Notes under the pieces: generated by a model
Seen by the model: only the letters and a program-made list of their open reading frames with translations
Told to the model about the DNA's origin: nothing
The model's database searches: none
Position numbers and translations under genes: made by a program
Source of the DNA: UBA7803 sp040219935
GTDB lineage: Bacteria; Pseudomonadota; Gammaproteobacteria; Pseudomonadales; Azotimanducaceae
Assembly: GCA_040219935.1 (NCBI GenBank)
Contig: JAVJUA010000048.1
Location: 1-64,000, forward strand
Length of the DNA stretch: 64,000 nucleotides
Direction of reading: 5' to 3'
Part shown: positions 1 through 7,776 of the stretch, piece after piece
How positions within the stretch are numbered: the first letter of the stretch is position 1
How the letters are laid out: every line of letters starts with the position of its first letter

Positions 1-6
1 TCGCGC

Positions 7-97
7 GCCGGGTAACACCTGCTGGCCAGCGGGCGTCAGCGTTTTAGCGGCGGCGGAATACTGCGGGGCCTGAACAGGCCAGCAGGTGTTCCCCGGC
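7..97. repeat. Long inverted repeat (21-bp arms)
   Basis: Positions 7-27 and 77-97 are inverted copies of each other with 20 of 21 bases matching. The inner 14 bases (14-27, 77-90) are a perfect match. The 49-base spacer is not obviously coding. This could be the ends of a small non-autonomous element or a strong cruciform. The outer side is too close to the window edge to look for target duplications. Confidence 0.65.
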
Positions 98-256
98 ACA
101 CGCCCGCCCCCCAACCCCCTGCTCTCGTCCTTGGTTGCGGGTTGGCGCTGCGAGCTGAATGAACGTGCAGAGCCGAATCGCACGGCCGTGAGCCATGTAG
201 CCGGAAGCTGCGTTCTTAAACGTGATAAGCAGATTGAGGGGTGGTGTGGGGGCGTG

Positions 257-346
257 GCCGGACAGGCCTTTTCGCGCGTTAAGCCACGCATCTCATCGCA
301 GAGCCCCACCACAATGACGGCCGCTGCGCGAAAAGGCCTGTCCGGC
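257..346. repeat. Perfect 21-bp inverted repeat
   Basis: Positions 257-277 and 326-346 are perfect reverse complements over 21 bases, centred on the motif AAAAGGCCTGTCC, with a 48-base spacer. The right arm ends one base before the 36-bp tandem repeats, so the two repeat systems may belong to one element. It could be a REP- or MITE-like unit. No coding sequence is recognised between the arms. Confidence 0.7.
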
Positions 347-347
347 A

Positions 348-455
348 GGCGCCCCATTTCAACACCCCACAAATCTGCACTCCGGCGCCCCCGTTCAACG
401 CCACACAAGTCTGCACCCCGGCGCCCCAGTTCAACACCACACAAACCTGCACCCC
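348..455. repeat. Three 36-bp direct tandem repeats
   Basis: Three back-to-back 36-base units lie at 348-383, 384-419 and 420-455. Each begins GGCGCCCC and contains a TTCAAC core followed by a CACAA tract and CTGCAC. They differ at a few positions. The array ends 75 bases upstream of the crotonase start. The unit is not a CRISPR repeat because there are no unique spacers. Confidence 0.75.
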
Positions 456-530
456 TTGATCTGCCGCCAGCGACTGGCGGCCGGGACCGGCGCTGTGCTA
501 TTGGTGACGTTTTTCTCGACGGGGACCATC

Positions 531-1331
531 ATGACCGAAGCGGAAGTACTGGTGACCGACCGTGGCCACGTGCGGTGGCTGACCCTCAACCGCCCTGAGG
601 CCATGAATGCCATCACCGGCGACATGCTCGGCCAGCTCAACGACGCGCTGAAGGCGGCCGACGACGACCCGAACGTGCGGGTGGTGGTGGTGACCGGCGC
701 CGGGCGCGCGTTCTGCGCCGGGCTCGATCTCAAGCAGGCGGCCCGGGGCGAGGGCATCGGCGGTGCCGGGCTCGCCAACGCGGGAGCCCGTCACTACTCC
801 ACCCGCGAGATCTGCACCGTCACCCTGCAGCGCATGGACACGCCCGTGATCGGCGCCATCAACGGCGCCGCCGCCGGCTACGGGCTCGACCTGGCGCTGG
901 GCTGCGACATGCGGATCATGAGCGACCGGGCCATTCTCATGCCGGGTTTCGCGCGCATGGGCGTGGTCCCCGAGAGCGGCGGCACCTGGTACCTGCCGCG
1001 GCTGCTGGGCTGGGCGAAGGCGTGTGAAGTCGCCATGCTGGGTGACACCCTGACCGCCGAGCAGTCCGCCGGCTACGGTCTGGTCAACAAGGTGGTGCCG
1101 GCGGACGCGTTCGAAGCCGAGGTGACCGCCTGGGCCGAGAAGATCGCCAGCAACGCGCCGCTGGCCATCGCCGAGATCAAGCGCCTGTTCCGCCACGCAC
1201 TCACCCAGGACTTCGAGAGCCACTCCCACCACGTGCTGATGTCGGTGCTCAACCTGTTCCGCTCGGAAGACTTCCGCGAGGGCGTGCGCTCGTTTACCGA
1301 GAAGCGGCCGCCGCAGTTCCAGGGCCGCTGA
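531..1331 (+). CDS. Enoyl-CoA hydratase/isomerase family (PaaG-like)
   Basis: A 266-residue crotonase-fold protein acting on acyl-CoA thioesters in the cytoplasm. Visible are the N-terminal LNRPEAMNAI segment (about 19-28), the CoA and oxyanion loop AFCAGLDLK (about 60-68) and GAAAGYGLDLALGCD (about 108-122). The segment VPESGGTWYLPRLLG resembles PaaG-type isomerases more than classical hydratases. The first catalytic Glu of hydratases is absent, while a later Glu (ACEVAML) is present. The ATG at 531 is preferred because the longer upstream frame runs through the repeat array and lacks crotonase similarity. The substrate is unknown. It stands alone, followed by an oppositely oriented membrane gene. 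Confidence 0.88.
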   Translation: MTEAEVLVTDRGHVRWLTLNRPEAMNAITGDMLGQLNDALKAADDDPNVRVVVVTGAGRAFCAGLDLKQAARGEGIGGAGLANAGARHYSTREICTVTLQRMDTPVIGAINGAAAGYGLDLALGCDMRIMSDRAILMPGFARMGVVPESGGTWYLPRLLGWAKACEVAMLGDTLTAEQSAGYGLVNKVVPADAFEAEVTAWAEKIASNAPLAIAEIKRLFRHALTQDFESHSHHVLMSVLNLFRSEDFREGVRSFTEKRPPQFQGR

Positions 1332-1405
1332 CGGCGTCCGCAACCAGGACCCAGGCCGCCGCCCACTGCTGTTCGCTCGCCCGCTGGCCACGGTCGTTGG
1401 GCGCG

Positions 1406-1993
1406 TCAGCGGCCGGGCACGGCCAGCGCGGCCCGCCGCCACAACAGCAGGGCGGCCAGCAGCAGGCAGGCCAGACCCACGGCGGCCGGGAACAGCACCG
1501 TGGTGGTCGAGTGCTGCTCCAGCGCCAGCACCACCAGGCCGTTGCGCACGCCGGCCAGCGCGAAGAACAGCGGGCTCTCCAGGTGTGGTTGCGCGTACGC
1601 GCGGCGCAGCGTTGGTCCGAAGCCGGCCAGGTCGGCGCCGGTGAGAATGACTACCGCCCACACCGGCTCGGCCGTGATGGCCCAGACCGGCAGCGCCGAC
1701 GCGGCGATGACCAGAAACGCGCAGTCGCCGCGGGTGATGGCGGTGTCGCCGCGGTGCCGCCAGGCCAGCGCGGCGATGTAGAAGGTGATGATGCCGGACA
1801 CGCCGATCGCCCAGGCGCCGACCCCGCCGCCGCCGGCAAGCTGCGCCAGGAACACGGTGAACGTCACCATGCCCCAGATGACCCAGGAGAAGACGTGGGG
1901 CTTGAGTCGCCCTCCGAGAATGGCGCGAACGTAGGGCACGAACAGCACGAACGTCAGCCCGATCGCGGCAGCGCTGAGGATCTCTCGGACCAC
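1406..1993 (-). CDS. Conserved multi-pass membrane protein
   Basis: A 195-residue hydrophobic protein with about six or seven predicted membrane segments spread over its length. It has a short cytoplasmic tail ending in RRAALAVPGR. The N-terminal pattern with FVPYVRAILGGRLKPH and FSWVIWG, followed by a glycine-rich loop, recalls small PQ-loop or SemiSWEET-like membrane proteins, but I cannot assign a family with certainty. No transport or catalytic motif is evident. It is convergent with the upstream crotonase and read in the same direction as the next crotonase 44 bases away, so the two could be co-transcribed. The function is unknown. Confidence 0.75.
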   Translation of the reverse strand: MVREILSAAAIGLTFVLFVPYVRAILGGRLKPHVFSWVIWGMVTFTVFLAQLAGGGGVGAWAIGVSGIITFYIAALAWRHRGDTAITRGDCAFLVIAASALPVWAITAEPVWAVVILTGADLAGFGPTLRRAYAQPHLESPLFFALAGVRNGLVVLALEQHSTTTVLFPAAVGLACLLLAALLLWRRAALAVPGR

Positions 1994-2037
1994 GGGCTGT
2001 CTAGGTCAGCGTATCCGCCGGTGGCACGGCCGCCGGC

Positions 2038-2775
2038 TCAGCGCCCGAAGCGGGCCAGCCGCTCCTCGAGGTCGGGTCCGCGCCCGGGACTGTTGTCGCG
2101 CTCGAAGGCGAGGCCGTCGGCGAGCGTGTGGCTCTGGCCGCGGTTCACCAGCATCTTGTCGGCGCGCAGCGTGAACCAGGAGTTTTCCAGGAACGTGCGC
2201 GCCATGGATTCGGCGGCATCCAGCAGCGCCTCGTCGTCGACGCAGCGGTTGGCGAGGCCCAGCTTCACGGCCTCCTCGCCGGATACCACGCGGCCGCTGA
2301 ACATCATCTCCTTGGCGGCGAGCAGCCCAATGCGGCGTGGCAGCCGCTGGCTCATGCCCCAGGTCGGCGACATGCCCCACTTGCCATGGGTGTCTGCCAG
2401 GCGCGCGCTCTTCGACACGATCATCAGGTCGCAGGCCAGCGCCAGCTCCAGGGAACCTGTGTAGCAGTGACCCTGCACCGCCGCGATCACCGGCTGCGGC
2501 AGGTTTTCGATGGCGTCCAGGGTTTCCGCCTGAAAATGGCGGCTGGGGGCCACATCGCCCGACTGAATGGCCTTGAGGTCGTTGCCGGCCGAGAACGAGC
2601 GCCCGCGCCCGCAGAGAATCACGCAGCCCACCTCGTCGGTCTGCCCCGCCAGGGCATCGACGTGTGCCCGCAGCTCGACGAACAGAGCCGGGCTCAGGGC
2701 ATTCAGCACGTCGGGGCGGTTGAGGGTGAGGATGGCGAGCCCGTCCTTGTCGTGTCGTTCCACCAGCGTCGTCAT
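2038..2775 (-). CDS. Enoyl-CoA hydratase/isomerase family protein
   Basis: A 245-residue crotonase. It has LNRPDVLNALS (about 18-28), the oxyanion loop RSFSAGNDLK (about 60-69) and a second glycine-rich helix region around GHCYTGSLELALACD. The usual first hydratase Glu is replaced within ADTHGKWG. The Glu in AAKEMMFSG matches the second catalytic position, so isomerase or another crotonase chemistry is possible. The start at 2775 gives a normal N-terminus for the family. It is divergent from the FAD oxidoreductase at 2840, with a 64-base shared upstream region. The substrate is unknown. Confidence 0.87.
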   Translation of the reverse strand: MTTLVERHDKDGLAILTLNRPDVLNALSPALFVELRAHVDALAGQTDEVGCVILCGRGRSFSAGNDLKAIQSGDVAPSRHFQAETLDAIENLPQPVIAAVQGHCYTGSLELALACDLMIVSKSARLADTHGKWGMSPTWGMSQRLPRRIGLLAAKEMMFSGRVVSGEEAVKLGLANRCVDDEALLDAAESMARTFLENSWFTLRADKMLVNRGQSHTLADGLAFERDNSPGRGPDLEERLARFGR

Positions 2776-2839
2776 GGTTGCGGTCCTCCCCGGATGATTG
2801 ATCTGTCATCATACCTCGCGGTCAGCTCGAGGAACGCAG

Positions 2840-3931
2840 ATGAAGCCCAGCCTGGTCATCGTCGGCGGCGGCGTCGCCGGTCTGTCATGCGCCGCGCAGG
2901 CAGCGGCCGATTTCGACGTCACCGTGCTCGAGGCTGAGCTGCAGCCCGGCTACCACAGCTCCGGGCGCTCGGCGGCTGTGTACATCGAGGCGTACATGAA
3001 CGCGGTGATTCACGGGCTCACGGTGGACAGCCGCGCGCACCACCTGGCCGCCGGCGCGAAGCCGGTGGGAGACATCACGGTGAGCGACGCCGAGCACGAG
3101 GCCGATCTCGATCGGTTCGCCGCCGAGTGGCGGCCGCTGTGCCCCGACCTGCGCGAGCTCGGCGCGGCGGAAGTGCTGGCCCGGGTGCCGATCCTGCAAC
3201 CGCAGCAGGTCACCCGGGCGGTTGTCGACCCCAATGCCCTGTCCATCGACGCCCACGGCCTGCTGGACAGCTTCCGGCGCGCGCTGGCCGCGGCCGGCGG
3301 GCGCCTGCTCAATCAGGCGCGGGTGGACCGGCTGGAGCGTCGCGGCTCGCGGTGGCAGCTGGGCTTCGGCGGGCAGACCCTGAGTGCGGATGTCGTGGTG
3401 AATGCGGCGGGCGCCTGGGGCGACGAGGTCGCCCGCCTGGCGGGTGTTCAACCGCTGGGGCTGCAGCCGCTGCGGCGCACGGCGGTGCTGGTGGACCTGC
3501 AGCGCGACGTCTCCGCCTGGCCCGTGATTCATCCGGTTCAGGGCGGCCTGTACTTCAAGCCCGAGGCCGGGATGCTTATGGTGTCGCTGGCCGACGAGCA
3601 TCCGAGCCCGCCCTGCGACGCCCGCCCCGAAGAGCTGGACGTCGCCATGGCCGTGGACCGCTTTCAACGGATGACCATCGTCGAGGTGGTTCGACCCCAT
3701 CACGCCTGGGCAGGCCTGCGCACCTTCCTGCCCGACCGGGTGCCCGCGGTCGGCTACGACCCGCGCTGCGACGGGTTCTTCTGGCTGGTGGGCCAGGGCG
3801 GTGCCGGCATGCAGACGGCGCCCGCCCTGGGGTCGGTCGCCGCGGACCTGCTGGCCGGACGGGCGAGTCCCTATGCGGCGGCGCTCTCGCCGGCCCGGCG
3901 GTTCCACCGAGCGGAGGCTGGTGATGGGTGA
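2840..3931 (+). CDS. FAD-dependent amine/amino-acid oxidase (DAO family)
   Basis: A 363-residue flavoprotein. The N-terminal dinucleotide-binding motif VIVGGGVAGLSCA lies at residues 5-17. A DAO-type signature HSSGRSAAVYIEAY (about 39-52) and a C-terminal FAD-contact segment GQGGAGMQTAPALG are also present. Such enzymes oxidise amines or amino acids (glycine, sarcosine or D-amino acids); the substrate here is not identifiable. The ATG at 2840 is chosen because CGAGGA lies just upstream and upstream codons are not family-like. The stop overlaps the next gene by 8 bases, the first of a chain of overlaps running to the chromate transporter at 7769. Confidence 0.88.
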   Translation: MKPSLVIVGGGVAGLSCAAQAAADFDVTVLEAELQPGYHSSGRSAAVYIEAYMNAVIHGLTVDSRAHHLAAGAKPVGDITVSDAEHEADLDRFAAEWRPLCPDLRELGAAEVLARVPILQPQQVTRAVVDPNALSIDAHGLLDSFRRALAAAGGRLLNQARVDRLERRGSRWQLGFGGQTLSADVVVNAAGAWGDEVARLAGVQPLGLQPLRRTAVLVDLQRDVSAWPVIHPVQGGLYFKPEAGMLMVSLADEHPSPPCDARPEELDVAMAVDRFQRMTIVEVVRPHHAWAGLRTFLPDRVPAVGYDPRCDGFFWLVGQGGAGMQTAPALGSVAADLLAGRASPYAAALSPARRFHRAEAGDG

Positions 3932-5348
3932 CGAGATCGATGAGCGCTACTTCGATGCGGAGCACTTCAGCGAGTTTCGCGCCCGCCTGGACGAAGAGCA
4001 GGCGCTGCTGCGCGAGCATTTCCGCCACGACGAGTTCAGCCCGCGCGGCGACGTCGCCGGCTTCGAACTGGAGGCCTGGCTGACCGACGAGGCCGGGGAC
4101 CCGGTGCCCGGCAACGAGGCGTTTCTGCAGGCGCTGGCCAACCCGCTGGTGGTGCCGGAGCTGGCCACCTACAACGTCGAGCTGAACGGCAGCCCCAGCG
4201 CCATCACCGGACGCGTGTTCTCGCGGCTGCACGACGAGCTTGCCGCCACCTGGGGCGCCTGCCAGCAGACGGCCCGCAGCATGGGCATGGGGCTGGTGAC
4301 CATCGGCATCCTGCCGACGGTGCGCGAGGCCATGCTCGACTCCGCGCACATGTCGTCCATGCAGCGCTATCACTCCCTGAACGATCGCGTCATGGCGCTG
4401 CGCGACGGCCGGCAGCTCGAGGTGGACATCGAGGGCGACCTGCCATTGCGCATCCGCCATCCCGACGTGATGCTGGAAGCGGCCACCACGTCGTTTCAGA
4501 TTCACCTGCAATGCCGCCCCGCACGCGCCACCCGCGACTTCAATGCCAGCCTGGTGGCCTCGGCGCCCATGGTTGCCGCGAGCGCCAACTCGCCGTTTCT
4601 GTTCGGCCACACCCTGTGGGACGAGACCCGAATTCCGCTGTTCGAGCAGAGCGTCGACGTCGGCCATCGCTATCCATCGCGCTGCAGCTTCGGCAGCGAC
4701 TATGTGCACGCGTCGCTGCTGGAGATCTTCGAGGAGAACCACCGCGATCATCCGATCCTGCTGCCGGCGGTGCAGCACGCGGCCCCCGGCCGCTTTGCCC
4801 ACGTGCGTTTCCACAACGGCACCCTGTGGCGTTGGAACCGGCCGCTGATCGGCTTCGACTACGACGGCCAGGTGCATCTGCGCATCGAGCACCGGGTGGT
4901 GCCGGCCGGCCCGACCCTGAAGGACAGCATCGCCAATGCCGCGTTCTACTACGGGCTGATTTACGGCCTCGGCACCTGGCACACGCCCGTGCACGAACGG
5001 TTGCCGTTTGCCAAGGCCCGGGACAACTTCTACAGCGCCGCCCGCTACGGGCTGAACGCCCGGGTGCTGTGGGCCGACGATGAGGGCGAGCGCGAGCTCG
5101 GCGTACGCCAGCTCATTCTCGAGGTGCTGCTGCCCCTGGCGCGCCGCGGTCTGCAGCTTCGCGACGTGCCGGATGCCGAGATCGACGAGTTCCTGGACGT
5201 CATCGGCGCCAGGGTGGAGTCATCCCAGAACGGGGCGGCCTGGCAGCGCCGCTGGGTGGCCATGCACGGCATCGATCTGCACGAGCTGGTGCGGGCCTAT
5301 CGGGAGCGCCAGGATCAGGGCGACCCCGTGCATACCTGGTCATTGTGA
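3924..5348 (+). CDS. Glutamate-cysteine ligase family 2 (GCS2) protein
   Basis: A 474-residue ATP-dependent carboxylate-amine ligase of the GCS2 superfamily. It shows the early FELEAWL substrate and metal segment (about 46-52), the TYNVELNGSP motif (about 84-93) and a long conserved central region with HVRFHNGTLWRWNRP. Family members join glutamate or another acid to an amine such as cysteine. The real substrate here is unknown because the neighbours are an oxidase and an M14 deacylase rather than glutathione synthetase. The ATG at 3924 overlaps the preceding stop by 8 bases. The stop overlaps the next GTG start (GTGA), indicating translational coupling. Confidence 0.85.
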   Translation: MGDEIDERYFDAEHFSEFRARLDEEQALLREHFRHDEFSPRGDVAGFELEAWLTDEAGDPVPGNEAFLQALANPLVVPELATYNVELNGSPSAITGRVFSRLHDELAATWGACQQTARSMGMGLVTIGILPTVREAMLDSAHMSSMQRYHSLNDRVMALRDGRQLEVDIEGDLPLRIRHPDVMLEAATTSFQIHLQCRPARATRDFNASLVASAPMVAASANSPFLFGHTLWDETRIPLFEQSVDVGHRYPSRCSFGSDYVHASLLEIFEENHRDHPILLPAVQHAAPGRFAHVRFHNGTLWRWNRPLIGFDYDGQVHLRIEHRVVPAGPTLKDSIANAAFYYGLIYGLGTWHTPVHERLPFAKARDNFYSAARYGLNARVLWADDEGERELGVRQLILEVLLPLARRGLQLRDVPDAEIDEFLDVIGARVESSQNGAAWQRRWVAMHGIDLHELVRAYRERQDQGDPVHTWSL

Positions 5349-6412
5349 GCGCCAGCCTGCGCAGCTTTCACGGCGTGCCCGATGGGCTCGTCGAGCTCGA
5401 CGCGCGCGCGCTGGCGACCCGTCTCGGTGGCCCGTCGCTGATCTACGTGCCGGGGCGCCGCGGCCCGCCGCTGTTCGTGTCGGTGCTGCTGCACGGCAAC
5501 GAGACCGGGGGCTGGGAAGGCGTGCGCCGGCTGCTTCGCGACGGTGGCCTACCGCGCCGCGGTGGCCTACCGCGCGGCGGCACTTTGCCGCGCCGCGGCA
5601 CTTTGCCGCGCAGCCTGCTGCTGTTCATCGGCAACGTCGCCGCCGCCGCCGCCGGCGTGCGCACGCTGCCCGACCAGCAGGACTACAACCGCATCTGGCG
5701 GGGCGCCATCGGCACGGAAGCGGCGCTGGCCGCAGAGGTCATGAGCGCCGTGGCGGCGCACCGGCCGTTCGCCGCCGTCGATCTGCACAACAACACCGGC
5801 CGCAACCCCCACTATGCGGTGCTGACGGAGCTCACGCGGGAAAACCTCGGGCTGGCCCGCCTGTTTGATGACAAGGCGGTCTACGTTCAGGAGCCGGATT
5901 CGGTGCTGGCCCGCGCTTTCGCCGGCCGCTGCCCCGCCGTCACCCTGGAGCTCGGGCCCATCGGCGATCCTCGTGGCGACCTGCTGGCCCTGGACTACCT
6001 GGAGCGCTGCCTGGCGCTGGACGAGGTGCCGACCGCCGATGCGGCGACGCTGCGGCTCTACCGGGCCGAGGCCCGGGTGCACGTGGCGCCGGGGGTGGCG
6101 TTCGGCTTCGCCGGCGGCGACGAGTCCCGGCCGCTGGTGCTCACCGGCGGCCTGGAGGCGGTCAACTTCCACGAGCTGCCGCCGGGCACCGAGTTCGCGG
6201 CGATCCGGCGCCCGCTCGGCGCCGTGCTCGAGGTGCGCGACGCCTTGCACCGCAACGTCACCGACGACTACTTCGTCGCCGTCGATGGCCGGGTGCGGCT
6301 GCGGCGGGCGGTGACCCCGGCCATGTTCACCACCGATCCGGCCGTGGTCCGTCAGGATTGCCTGTGCTACTTCATGGCGCCTCTGGCGCAGGAGCGACTG
6401 CGTGCGCGATGA
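5345..6412 (+). CDS. M14/AstE-ASPA family zinc deacylase
   Basis: A 355-residue protein of the succinylglutamate desuccinylase/aspartoacylase group. Visible are the zinc motif LLHGNETGG (about 49-57), an NRIW segment corresponding to the substrate arginine, the second zinc His in DLHNNTG and the catalytic-type Glu in TLELGP. Such enzymes hydrolyse N-acyl amino acids or small amides, so it could reverse or edit the product of the upstream ligase. The GTG start at 5345 overlaps the ligase stop. A 72-base tandem repeat adds about 24 low-complexity residues between the first zinc motif and the next beta-strand, probably in a loop. Confidence 0.83.
   Translation: MSASLRSFHGVPDGLVELDARALATRLGGPSLIYVPGRRGPPLFVSVLLHGNETGGWEGVRRLLRDGGLPRRGGLPRGGTLPRRGTLPRSLLLFIGNVAAAAAGVRTLPDQQDYNRIWRGAIGTEAALAAEVMSAVAAHRPFAAVDLHNNTGRNPHYAVLTELTRENLGLARLFDDKAVYVQEPDSVLARAFAGRCPAVTLELGPIGDPRGDLLALDYLERCLALDEVPTADAATLRLYRAEARVHVAPGVAFGFAGGDESRPLVLTGGLEAVNFHELPPGTEFAAIRRPLGAVLEVRDALHRNVTDDYFVAVDGRVRLRRAVTPAMFTTDPAVVRQDCLCYFMAPLAQERLRAR
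5543..5614 (+). repeat. Four 18-bp tandem repeats inside the M14 gene
   Basis: Four 18-base units lie at 5543-5560, 5561-5578, 5579-5596 and 5597-5614. The first two begin GGTGGCCTACCGCGC and the last two GGCACTTTGCCGCGC. They encode hexapeptides of the pattern (G/T)LPR(R/G)G. Because the unit is a multiple of three, copy-number change would keep the reading frame. Confidence 0.85.
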
Positions 6413-7769
6413 AGGCTACGGGCATGGCATCCCGCTGGCAGCAGCGGTGCGGGTGTGGGTGCGGGTGGCGGCCCTGTCGTTCGGGGGCCCTGCTGGCCAG
6501 ATCGCGGTGATGCACCGGATTCTGGTGGAAGAGAAGCGCTGGATCAGCGAGAGCCGGTTCCTGCACGCGCTCAACTACTGCATGCTGCTGCCCGGCCCGG
6601 AGGCGCAGCAGCTCGCCACCTACATCGGTTGGTTGCTGCACCGCACCGCCGGCGGCCTGATCGCGGGAACGCTGTTCATCCTGCCGGGCTTCGTCAGCAT
6701 TCTGATCCTCAGCATCCTCTACGCCGGCTATCAGGATCTGGCCCTGACCCAGGCGCTGTTCTTCGGCATCAAGGCCGCCGTGCTGGCGGTGGTGTTGGAA
6801 GCCGTGCTGCGCGTCGGCCGCCGGGTCATCAGGAACGCCTTCATGGTCGCCATCGCCGGCTCTGCGTTTGTCGCCATCTTCTTCTTCAACGTGCCGTTCC
6901 CGCTGATCATCGTCGGCGCTGCGCTGCTGGGCCTGGTGGGCAGCCGGCTCGACCCGCAGCGGTTCGTGGTGATTCGCGGCCACGATTCGGGAGCTGTGAC
7001 CCCGGCCCTGGATGCCCTGCTTTCCGACGGGGCACTGACCCACGCCGCCCCCGGCCTCGGCGGCACGCTGCGGGTGGCGGCGATCTGGCTGACGCTGTGG
7101 TGGCTGCCGATCGTCGCCATCATCGCCAGCGTCGGCGCCGACGACACGTTCGCGCAGATCGGCCTGTTCTTCTCGAAGCTGGCGGTGGTCACCTTCGGCG
7201 GCGCCTACGCCGTGCTCGCCTACATGGCCCAGGAGGCGGTGCAGAACTACGGCTGGCTGGCCCCCGGCGAGATGCTGGACGGCCTCGGCATGGCCGAGAC
7301 CACGCCCGGCCCCCTCATCCAGGTCACCCAGTTCGTCGCCTATCTGGGTGCGTACCGGCAGGCCGCTGGCTGGGACCCGGTGACGGCCGGGGTGCTGGCA
7401 TCGGTGCTGGCTACCTGGGTCACGTTCGTGCCCTGCTTCCTGTGGATCTTCGCCGGCGCGCCGTACGTGGAGTCGTTGCGCGGCCGGCCGGCGCTCGACG
7501 CCGCGCTGTCGGCGGTGACGGCGGCCGTGGTGGGCGTGATCCTGAACCTGGCGGTGTGGTTCTCGATGCACGTACTGTTCGCCGAGGTGCAAACCACGCG
7601 CGCCTTCGGGCTGACCCTGTCGTATCCGCTGCTGGCGACGGTGGACCCGGCGAGCCTGCTGCTCGCGGTCGGCGCGCTGGTCGCCATGCTGCGCTTTCAC
7701 GTCGGCATGCTGCCGGTGATCGGCGTCAGCGCCGCGCTCGGCGCCGGCTGGTTTCTGCTCGGCGCCTGA
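6402..7769 (+). CDS. chrA: Chromate transporter, bidomain ChrA family
   Basis: A 455-residue inner-membrane protein with two homologous halves, typical of long-chain CHR proteins. Each half carries the family's FGGP/FGGA motif (SFGGPAGQIAVMH near 27-39, TFGGAYAVLAYM near 265-276). Each also has a PGP motif (LLPGPEAQQLATYIGW, TTPGPLIQVTQFVAYLG). Known members export chromate, but some transport other anions or are uncharacterised. The GTG start at 6402 lies 11 bases inside the previous gene. It is the last gene of the overlapping operon and ends 7 bases from the convergent acyl-CoA dehydrogenase stop. Its link to the ligase and deacylase upstream is unexplained. Confidence 0.88.
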   Translation: MRDEGYGHGIPLAAAVRVWVRVAALSFGGPAGQIAVMHRILVEEKRWISESRFLHALNYCMLLPGPEAQQLATYIGWLLHRTAGGLIAGTLFILPGFVSILILSILYAGYQDLALTQALFFGIKAAVLAVVLEAVLRVGRRVIRNAFMVAIAGSAFVAIFFFNVPFPLIIVGAALLGLVGSRLDPQRFVVIRGHDSGAVTPALDALLSDGALTHAAPGLGGTLRVAAIWLTLWWLPIVAIIASVGADDTFAQIGLFFSKLAVVTFGGAYAVLAYMAQEAVQNYGWLAPGEMLDGLGMAETTPGPLIQVTQFVAYLGAYRQAAGWDPVTAGVLASVLATWVTFVPCFLWIFAGAPYVESLRGRPALDAALSAVTAAVVGVILNLAVWFSMHVLFAEVQTTRAFGLTLSYPLLATVDPASLLLAVGALVAMLRFHVGMLPVIGVSAALGAGWFLLGA

Positions 7770-7776
7770 ACAGGCT

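Larger units (their letters stand above)
1..530. other. Repeat-rich intergenic region
   Basis: No convincing gene lies in the first 530 bases. Open frames here are driven by repeats and show no recognisable protein domain. The stretch holds two long inverted repeats and a three-unit 36-bp tandem repeat, listed separately. I see no transposase, integrase or tRNA. The crotonase gene starts at its right edge. Whatever lies to the left is outside the window. Confidence 0.6.

Noticed and set aside
257..346. Integron attC site
   Set aside because: A GTTAAGC sequence is present, but the layout of perfect 21-bp arms with a 48-base loop does not match attC architecture and no integrase is seen.
348..455. 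CRISPR-like array
   Set aside because: The three 36-bp units are directly adjacent without spacers and no cas gene is present.
86..598. A 170-codon plus-strand frame with repeated STPHKSA units
   Set aside because: The periodic peptide simply reflects the 36-bp DNA repeat. The frame runs into the crotonase gene out of register and has no start signal.
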